Below, one piece after another: positions 17,825 to 24,370 of a DNA stretch of 41,275 nt. The DNA is from Candidatus Delongbacteria bacterium (GTDB taxonomy: Bacteria; Delongbacteria; UBA4055). Both the position numbers and the translations under genes were made by a program. Location: NCBI GenBank assembly GCA_027858795.1, contig JAQICF010000239.1, positions 1 to 41,275 of the forward strand, in the 5' to 3' direction. Every line of letters begins with the position of its first letter. Within the stretch, counting starts at the first letter, position 1. A model generated the notes under the pieces. It searched no databases, was not told the origin of the DNA, and was given only the letters and a program-made list of their open reading frames with translations.

Positions 17825-19369
17825 ATGAAAAATATATTTATTCTAGTATTAATGCTCACATTCGGGTTATTTGCAGAGACTTTATTTGAGATCAAAGACT
17901 CAAGTAATAGACCCGTATTCTCAATCTCAGATGATGGTATGAGAGTAATCAATAATGGTGATACTATGATGGTTATATCTACTGCTGAAGCTAAAATCAG
18001 TCTAGGTGCTAGCAAAGAGCGAGGATTATCACGTTCCTTCAGTGTTTCAACAAATACCACTAGCAAAGCAGGTATTACGAATGTATTAGAAGTAACCAAT
18101 GATAATACGATCATGAGGGAAGGTGTTTTAGGAGATCAATACACAAACTTTAGTCCTGACAATATATTTATAGGACTAAATTCAGGTATAAATGCGACAG
18201 GTTTAAATAATGTGTTCGTAGGAAATTACACTGGTATTACGAATTCAACAGGGAATAAAAATGTTTTTGTTGGAGATAGTACAGGATTTGGAAATACTTC
18301 TGGTGTTAAGAATGTATTTTTAGGTAATCGTGCAGGTCAATTAAATACAAGTGGAAATAGAAATATTTCGGTAGGAAATACTGCAGGTATGTCTAATACT
18401 TCAGGAGATATGAATATCTGTATTGGAGACGGAGCAGGTTATGATAATACATCAAATTTGAGTGTATTTATCGGTACAAATTCCGGATGGAAAAATTCAA
18501 CTGGGCTTGGAAATACTTTTGTTGGGAACCAATCGGGTGTGTCTAATACAACCGGTGATTTCAATAATTATTTTGGATGGTTCTCAGGATCTAGTTGCAG
18601 TGGTGCCCATAATACTATGATAGGAACTTTAACGGGCTTTGGTTCTTATACCGGTGATTATAATGTGTATATTGGAGAATACGCAGGACAAGACAATAAT
18701 GGTGGCAGCAATAATCTCTTTCTTGGAAACAATGTTTCTGTTACAGGTTCCAACAAATTAGCGATAGATAATTCAAGTACTACAACACCTTTAATAGCCG
18801 GAGATTTTTTCGCTAATGCCCTAACTATCAACGGAACCCTTGGTGTTACTGGAAATACTTCAGTGGGTGGTACATTTAATACAACCGGTGTAGCGACATT
18901 TGGATCAAATGCTATAGTAAATGGTACATATTTTAGAATTGCAACTGATCCTGGAACAACTACAACCCCTACCAACTATGTTTATCAGGGAGGTAGTACA
19001 GCTTCAACTTCCAAGCGATATGCTTTTGCGGTCAATGATGCACTATGGGTCACATCTCATGCTTATATTGATGGCAATCTACAGATTCAAGGAGGTACAG
19101 CGATCGGAATGACACAAGCCGGTATATTGACAGTTGGAACAAATTTAAGTGCAAATTACAAAGCTGTAACTCTGACATTCCCAACTCCTTTTACAACTAT
19201 CCCAAAGATAAATGTAACACCTGTTAATGCAAGTGGTGTTAATGACATATATTCAGTAACGGTAAGGAATATAACTACAACAAATTGTGTTGTATTGTTA
19301 TGCAGAGTTGATTCTACGACAAAAACTTGGGGACAGAACCTTAAAGCAGATTGGTTCGCTTGGGAATAG
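17825..19369 (+). CDS. Array protein 7: secreted repeat protein with a distinct, possibly lectin-like C-terminus
   Basis: 514 residues. The signal peptide is about 1-17 (ends L-F-A). The common domain is the most diverged (D-S-S-N-R-P-V-F-S-I-S-D-D-G-M) but keeps G-L-S-R-S-F-S-V-S-T-N-T-T-S-K. About 11 regular repeats run to about 308. The last 70 residues (from about 446) are unlike the other members: V-T-L-T-F-P-T-P-F, I-P-K-I-N-V-T-P, a central beta-rich stretch, and a final L-K-A-D-W-F-A-W-E. This pattern resembles H-type lectin domains (F-x3-F-x3-P opening, W-x-A ending), which bind GalNAc-type sugars. The resemblance is from memory and unverified. Confidence 0.85.
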   Translation: MKNIFILVLMLTFGLFAETLFEIKDSSNRPVFSISDDGMRVINNGDTMMVISTAEAKISLGASKERGLSRSFSVSTNTTSKAGITNVLEVTNDNTIMREGVLGDQYTNFSPDNIFIGLNSGINATGLNNVFVGNYTGITNSTGNKNVFVGDSTGFGNTSGVKNVFLGNRAGQLNTSGNRNISVGNTAGMSNTSGDMNICIGDGAGYDNTSNLSVFIGTNSGWKNSTGLGNTFVGNQSGVSNTTGDFNNYFGWFSGSSCSGAHNTMIGTLTGFGSYTGDYNVYIGEYAGQDNNGGSNNLFLGNNVSVTGSNKLAIDNSSTTTPLIAGDFFANALTINGTLGVTGNTSVGGTFNTTGVATFGSNAIVNGTYFRIATDPGTTTTPTNYVYQGGSTASTSKRYAFAVNDALWVTSHAYIDGNLQIQGGTAIGMTQAGILTVGTNLSANYKAVTLTFPTPFTTIPKINVTPVNASGVNDIYSVTVRNITTTNCVVLLCRVDSTTKTWGQNLKADWFAWE

Positions 19370-19394
19370 TAAATTTTAAAACACTAGGGAAATT

Positions 19395-21077
19395 ATGAAT
19401 AAAATTACAATCTTAATAACGATGTTTTGGTTAACATGTACATGCTTACAATCTCAGACATTATTCGAGGTGAAAGATGCAAGTGATCATTCAGTATTTG
19501 AAATTTCAAATGATGGAATAAGAATTTTTAACTATCCAGATACTCTTATGATAATAAGTTCAGCAGAGATTAGAGCTAACTTAGATAACAGTACAAAAGG
19601 TTTATCTCGGTCTTTCAGTGTATCTACTAATACCACAAGTAAAGAGGGTTTAGCAAATGTACTTGAAGTCACAACCGATAATACTATTATGCGTGAAGGT
19701 GCCCAAGGTGATCAGTACACAAATTTTAGTCCAGATAATATCTTTATCGGTTTGAATTCAGGTATGAATACACCAACTACATATCCCAATAATGTATTTT
19801 TGGGGAATAATACAGGAATATCGAATACAGAAGGTATTAACAATGTTTTCATTGGAGCAGAAGCAGGATATTCAAATATTGGTGGACCAGGACCATTAGA
19901 AGGAAAATACAATGTGTTTTTGGGTTATCAGTCTGGGTTCAATAATCAAACTGGAGGATGCAATATCTTTATAGGTGATGAAGCTGGCTTACATAACCAA
20001 ATTGGTAGCCATAACATTTATATAGGTACTGAAGTAGGAAAGAATGTTGCTAATATCTCATCTAACACAAACACATGTATAGGTAGTGATGCTTTTATAG
20101 GTGGAAATGGTAGTAATAACGTATACATGGGTTGGTTAACTGGAGCATATGCTACAGGGAGTAATAATGTATTTCTCGGTTCTCAAGCTGGTGATTATGA
20201 AACGACATCAAACAGGTTATTCATTGATAATAGCGGAACTTCGACTCCTCTGATCTATGGAGAATTCGATAATGATATTGTAAAAATAAATGGCAATTTG
20301 GGTGTTGGAATTACAGGTTTACCTATCTACAAAGTACAAGCTGAAGATATAACTCCTACAAATGACAATGCTGCTGTATATGCAAAGCACGCAATTACAG
20401 AAGGTTGGGGTATTGGATTATATGCTGAAGGTAATTGGAAAGCTGTAAAAGGCAATGTAACAACAAATTACAATTCAACAATATATGCTGCTGATTTTAG
20501 CGCAACTAATACAGGTTCAGGAAATGCTTATGGAATATATTCTTCCGCCACAACTTCAAGTGGAACAGCTTATGCTGGATATTTCTCGGGCAATGTTAAT
20601 GTAACAGGAACTATATCTAAAGGTGGAGGTTCTTTTAAAATAGATCATCCATTAGACCCTGAGAATAAATATCTTTATCATTCGTTTGTAGAAAGTCCAG
20701 ATATGAAGAATATTTATGATGGTGTAATTGTTCTTGATACAGATGGTGAAGCATTGGTAACCTTACCGGAGTGGTTCGATGCTTTAAATGACAATTTCAG
20801 ATATCAATTAACTCCGATCGGAGCACCTGGACCAAGTCTTTATATTTCAAAAGAAGTAATTAATAATGAGTTTCAAATTGCTGGAGGTACACCTGGGATG
20901 AAAGTATCATGGATGGTTACAGGAATAAGAAAAGATAAGTTCGCTGAAGCTAACAGGATACCGATAGAAGAGGATAAAGCAGATGAAGATAAAGGATATT
21001 ATCTTCATCCATCAGCATTCGGAAAATCTACAAAGAGAAGTATAGATGAAAAGAATCGAGAAAAAAATCGCAAGTAA
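19395..21077 (+). CDS. Array protein 8: secreted repeat protein with DHPLDP-type C-terminus
   Basis: 560 residues. The signal peptide is about 1-22 (ends L-Q-S-Q-T), followed by the common domain and irregular repeats to about 270 (T-S-N-R-L-F-I-D-N-S). A linker with alternating small residues and Y-A-G-Y-F-S-G-N-V-N-V-T-G follows. The C-terminal module is about 414-540: K-I-D-H-P-L-D-P-E-N-K-Y-L, P-I-G-A-P-G-P-S-L-Y-I-S-K, V-S-W-M-V-T-G-I-R, and G-Y-Y-L-H-P-S-A-F-G. A short, very basic and acidic tail ends the chain. AGGGA precedes the ATG. It is the last array member before the GLUG protein gene. Confidence 0.88.
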   Translation: MNKITILITMFWLTCTCLQSQTLFEVKDASDHSVFEISNDGIRIFNYPDTLMIISSAEIRANLDNSTKGLSRSFSVSTNTTSKEGLANVLEVTTDNTIMREGAQGDQYTNFSPDNIFIGLNSGMNTPTTYPNNVFLGNNTGISNTEGINNVFIGAEAGYSNIGGPGPLEGKYNVFLGYQSGFNNQTGGCNIFIGDEAGLHNQIGSHNIYIGTEVGKNVANISSNTNTCIGSDAFIGGNGSNNVYMGWLTGAYATGSNNVFLGSQAGDYETTSNRLFIDNSGTSTPLIYGEFDNDIVKINGNLGVGITGLPIYKVQAEDITPTNDNAAVYAKHAITEGWGIGLYAEGNWKAVKGNVTTNYNSTIYAADFSATNTGSGNAYGIYSSATTSSGTAYAGYFSGNVNVTGTISKGGGSFKIDHPLDPENKYLYHSFVESPDMKNIYDGVIVLDTDGEALVTLPEWFDALNDNFRYQLTPIGAPGPSLYISKEVINNEFQIAGGTPGMKVSWMVTGIRKDKFAEANRIPIEEDKADEDKGYYLHPSAFGKSTKRSIDEKNREKNRK

Positions 21078-21097
21078 ATTAGAAATCAATATAAAAA

Positions 21098-21126
21098 TAG
21101 TGACGGAAATCACAGACATATATAAT
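21098..21126 (+). promoter_or_regulatory. Weak candidate promoter before the GLUG-protein gene
   Basis: TATAAT at 21121-21126 lies about 37 bases before the ATG at 21163, in the 85-base gap after the array. The expected -35 region (TAGTGA near 21098) is poor. AAGGAGG supplies a strong ribosome site. The gene may be read both from here and from the array. Confidence 0.3.
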
Positions 21127-21162
21127 GAAAAAATATAAATTAAAATAAATTAAGGAGGAAAT

Positions 21163-24100
21163 ATGAAGAACAGACTCTTCTTACTGCTGCTAGCAATCGT
21201 GTCTTTTGGATACGGTTCAATAGTTGTGGACCCTAACTGTACTGTAAATTTCGGTGCCGGAGATGCCTACATAAGCGGAGGATTGCAGATTGATCTTGTA
21301 AAAGATGTCCCGAAATATCCAACGATCAATTTTGATCCAAGTTCGAGACTATATTTTGTGGGTGATGGAGATGCCGATCTAACTAATGTTTACATTTTGC
21401 ACAATGTTACTGTTGATAAACCTTCAGGCGATCTTTATCTAAATACCGGTCTTACCATAACTGGAAACTTAGATTTTTCCAGCGGGAATATCATAACCGG
21501 TGCGAATACTGTAGCTCTTGATCCAACACTTAACGGTAATCTTTCCAATGAGAGTGCAAGTTCTTATGTGATCGGAACAGTGGTCGCAAGTAGACTTGTT
21601 GCAACCGGCACATCTACATTCGGTGGAATTGGTTTCAGCATTAATAATACCGGTCTCAATCTGGGAACAGTTACAATTACTAGACAAGCTGGTCCAGGTA
21701 ATTATATAAATATATATGGTTCTAACGGTATAGAAAGAAAATGGACAGTCGGAACTTCTATAGCATTTTCCGGAACAAGAAGTGTTACTACAAGCTGGTT
21801 GTCAAATGAAGATAATGGAAATGTTCTAGGAAGTTTGAAAGCTTGGAAGTACGAAGCAGCTAAAAGCACACCTAAAACACCTACTTCTGACGAAAATATC
21901 TCAATTAGGAAAAAGATATCACTTAAAACTTCAAGTAGCAAAGATAGTCGTTCTGAAAGAGAATTTTCAGAAAATTTAATTGAAGAAGATATTTTTGAAA
22001 AAGGGATTGACCCGTATGACCCGAAAACATTGGGATGGGTAGAAGTTGACGGCGCTGTTTTTAACACAGCTTCATCACCAAGAACCTCTACTTTCACAAT
22101 TAATGCAGCTACGATATTCACAATTAATGATGCAATAAATGCTTTTGCAGATGGATCAGGAACTGAAGCGAATCCTTATCAAATAGCAACATTATCTCAG
22201 CTAGATAATGTAAGAAATTACTTGTCGGCTTGTTTTTTACAGATAGCGGATATTGATGCAACTCCGACAACGACTTGGAATGCAGGTTTAGGATGGTTGC
22301 CTTTAGGAGACGGAACGGTTCAGTTTACCGGTAAATATAACGGGCAACATTATTTTATAGATGGGTTGTTTATCAACAGAGCAACAAGCTATAATGGTTT
22401 GTTCGGTTATACTGTTGGAAGTGAAATATCTAATGTTGAATTAACTAATGTTGATATTACAGGTTCAACTTATTCCGGTGGATTAATTGGGTATCATAAC
22501 ACTTCATCTGTACTTACTGATTGTAAAAGTGAAGGGTCTGTTTTTGGTACACTGTATGTCGGTGGATTAGTTGGATTTAATAGAAATTCATCTATAATTA
22601 ACAACAGCTTTTGTAAAGGCACTGTTGAAGGAACTACTTATGTTGGGGGACTAACAGGACTAAATTATGCCACAAGTGAAATATATGACAGCTATTCATA
22701 CAGCGATGTAACAAGAACTTCCGGTACAAATGCATATATCGCAGGATTTACATCATATAATTACTCGAGTAAAATAATTAACAGCTATTCGACAGGAAGT
22801 GTTGTTTATGCTGATGCAACAAATCCTTCAAACAAGGGCTTTGTCGCATATATTTCTACAGCTACAGGATATGAAATGACTGATAATTTCTGGAATGTAG
22901 AAACTTCCGGACAAACATCAACATCCGGTACTGCAACAGGTTTAACTACAAATGAAATGAGAACTCTAGCAACATTTACTGATGCAACATGGGATTTTCA
23001 GGATGAAGACATAAATGGAACAGAGTATATTTGGGGTATGAATTACGCTGAAAACAATGCATTTCCATTCTTGAGTTGGCAAGGTATTGCTCACGATCCA
23101 ATTTCAGGATTCACAGGAGGAATGGGTACAGAATCAGAACCTTTCCTTATTTCAAATCTGACAGAACTGGATAATGTTAGAAACTTTCTGAGCGGTTATT
23201 ATTTCCTTCAAACTGCTGACATCGATGCTTCTGAAACAACTAGCTGGAATGGTGGAAACGGATGGGTTCCAATAGGAGCTTCAAGTCCTTATTTTACAGG
23301 TGATTATGATGGAGATAACCACAAGATATCTGATTTGTATTTCGATAGTAGTCTTATGTATACAGGTCTTTTTGGTGTAGCTTACACCAACTCCGTAATT
23401 AAAAACCTAGGATTAGTTGATATTGATGCAAATGGAGGTACTCAGTATTCGGGTACAATATCAGGTTACAGTAATGGTGAAATATCTAATTGTTTCGTAA
23501 CGGGTACAATAAGATCAAATAGTTATATAGGTGGATTTTTAGGATTCTCGGCCAATGCAGTGATTTCTGATTGTTATTCAAAAGTTAACGTTACGAGAAT
23601 TACTGGTAATACGGGCACGTATATAGCGGGTTTTGTTGGAAATAGCACTGGTACTTTACAAAGATGTTATTCTACCGGAGCTGTACATTACGAAGGAGTA
23701 GCAGATCCAATAAATAAAGGATTTGCTGGAGCTAGTTCTGGAACAATTACTGATAGTTTCTGGGACATTGAGTCTTCAGGGCAAACTACAAGTGCTGGTA
23801 CAGTAACAGGTAAAACAACAGCTGACATGCAAAATGTTGCGACTTATACAAGTACATCAACAATTGGTTTAACATCTCCTTGGGATTTTGTTAATGATCC
23901 TAACGATGATGTGGCAACTAACGACTACTGGAATATTCATGCAAGTCTAAACGGTGGATATCCTTACTTTGAATGGGAAGGAAGAATACCGGTTCTTGCT
24001 CCAGGGAATTTAGCTTTAGTTTATTCAGCAGGAGATGTTACTCTTACTTGGGATGCAGTAGCAGATGCTACAGGTTATGCTGTTTATTCTTTAGATGACC

Positions 24101-24261
24101 CTTATGGCACATTCATTTTAGATGGCTCAGGGGCATTCAATGGAGAGGAGTGGACTGTCACTACAGCTGATGCTAAGATGTTCTACTTTGTGACTGCAAC
24201 TAACGCCACAAAAGAAATACCGAAAGTAATCAAGATGAATAGTTCGGTTGTAAGTAAATAG
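21163..24261 (+). CDS. Secreted GLUG-motif protein with C-terminal fibronectin-type-like domain
   Basis: 1032 residues. The signal peptide is about 1-18 (F-G-Y-G). The N-terminal third is beta-rich with repeated T-x-T-G-N-L-x-F steps, followed by a charged linker (about 225-280, Ser/Lys/Glu rich). Two homologous GLUG modules follow: one opening G-S-G-T-E-A-N-P-Y-Q-I and another opening M-G-T-E-S-E-P-F-L-I, each with L-x-x-L-D-N-V-R-N, W-x-G-x-G-W-x-P-[IL]-G and repeats such as Y-[SV]-G-G-L-[IV]-G. The end (about 945-1025) has the V-T-L-T-W-D-A-V-A-D-A-T-G-Y signature of FN3-like domains. It is probably an extracellular beta-helical protein. I see no T9SS sorting domain. Confidence 0.88.
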   Translation: MKNRLFLLLLAIVSFGYGSIVVDPNCTVNFGAGDAYISGGLQIDLVKDVPKYPTINFDPSSRLYFVGDGDADLTNVYILHNVTVDKPSGDLYLNTGLTITGNLDFSSGNIITGANTVALDPTLNGNLSNESASSYVIGTVVASRLVATGTSTFGGIGFSINNTGLNLGTVTITRQAGPGNYINIYGSNGIERKWTVGTSIAFSGTRSVTTSWLSNEDNGNVLGSLKAWKYEAAKSTPKTPTSDENISIRKKISLKTSSSKDSRSEREFSENLIEEDIFEKGIDPYDPKTLGWVEVDGAVFNTASSPRTSTFTINAATIFTINDAINAFADGSGTEANPYQIATLSQLDNVRNYLSACFLQIADIDATPTTTWNAGLGWLPLGDGTVQFTGKYNGQHYFIDGLFINRATSYNGLFGYTVGSEISNVELTNVDITGSTYSGGLIGYHNTSSVLTDCKSEGSVFGTLYVGGLVGFNRNSSIINNSFCKGTVEGTTYVGGLTGLNYATSEIYDSYSYSDVTRTSGTNAYIAGFTSYNYSSKIINSYSTGSVVYADATNPSNKGFVAYISTATGYEMTDNFWNVETSGQTSTSGTATGLTTNEMRTLATFTDATWDFQDEDINGTEYIWGMNYAENNAFPFLSWQGIAHDPISGFTGGMGTESEPFLISNLTELDNVRNFLSGYYFLQTADIDASETTSWNGGNGWVPIGASSPYFTGDYDGDNHKISDLYFDSSLMYTGLFGVAYTNSVIKNLGLVDIDANGGTQYSGTISGYSNGEISNCFVTGTIRSNSYIGGFLGFSANAVISDCYSKVNVTRITGNTGTYIAGFVGNSTGTLQRCYSTGAVHYEGVADPINKGFAGASSGTITDSFWDIESSGQTTSAGTVTGKTTADMQNVATYTSTSTIGLTSPWDFVNDPNDDVATNDYWNIHASLNGGYPYFEWEGRIPVLAPGNLALVYSAGDVTLTWDAVADATGYAVYSLDDPYGTFILDGSGAFNGEEWTVTTADAKMFYFVTATNATKEIPKVIKMNSSVVSK

Positions 24262-24281
24262 AAGAATTGCATTATCAGTAG

Positions 24282-24301
24282 GGAACGCAGATCTGCGTTC
24301 C
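24282..24301. repeat. REP-like palindrome, copy 1
   Basis: Perfect 20-base palindrome GGAACGCAGATCTGCGTTCC, preceded by TAG and followed by TTAC. The same palindrome with the same TAG and a GTAC flank recurs at 33251-33270. It lies between the GLUG gene stop and the terminator at 24319. Confidence 0.85.
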
Positions 24302-24318
24302 TTACAAATACAGAATAA

Positions 24319-24351
24319 AAAAAGGGCAGTTCAATTCGAACTGCCCTTTTT
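24319..24351. terminator. Two-way intrinsic terminator between convergent genes
   Basis: Fourteen perfect base pairs (GGGCAGTTC/GAACTGCCC extended by A5/T5) around a 5-base loop, with T-runs on both strands. It serves the GLUG gene on the plus strand and the M16 peptidase gene on the minus strand. Confidence 0.95.
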
Positions 24352-24370
24352 CTTTTTATGAAAATCTTAT

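Larger units (their letters stand above)
8108..21077 (+). other. Tandem array of eight paralogous secreted repeat-protein genes
   Basis: Eight genes on one strand begin at 8108, 9921, 11372, 12940, 14810, 16157, 17825 and 19395. Gaps are about 9-35 bases except for 109 after the first gene, so they are probably one operon. Each encodes a signal peptide, a common domain starting [LT]-L-F-E-[VI]-K-D and containing G-L-S-R-S-F-S-V-S-T-N-T-T-S-K, then F-[ST]-P-[DE]-N-[ILM]-F-[IL]-G-L, a run of 17-residue repeats, and a closing motif near [LF]-[YFHA]-I-[DA]-N-[ST]. C-termini in order are: DHPLDP type, S74, S74 variant, S74, S74, DHPLDP type, lectin-like, DHPLDP type. DNA differences between copies in the common domain are mostly at third codon positions, so the protein is under selection. 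Confidence 0.9.

Noticed and set aside
8480..20230. Regular short repeats resembling a CRISPR array
   Set aside because: The units are in-frame coding repeats of 51 bases without constant repeats and unique spacers, and no cas gene is present.
8108..21077. Prophage tail-fibre region
   Set aside because: S74 and repeat domains occur in phage fibres, but every protein here has a signal peptide and there are no capsid, tail, lysis, integrase or terminase genes.
21702..22121. 139-codon minus-strand frame inside the GLUG gene
   Set aside because: It is fully inside a strongly supported gene, low in complexity, and without a plausible start region.
8108..24261. Diversity-generating retroelement acting on the variable tips
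   Set aside because: No reverse transcriptase gene, no template/variable repeat pair and no accessory protein is present in the window.
21163..24261. Type IX secretion substrate
   Set aside because: The C-terminus is an FN3-like domain ending M-N-S-S-V-V-S-K. No recognisable sorting domain is visible here or in the array proteins.
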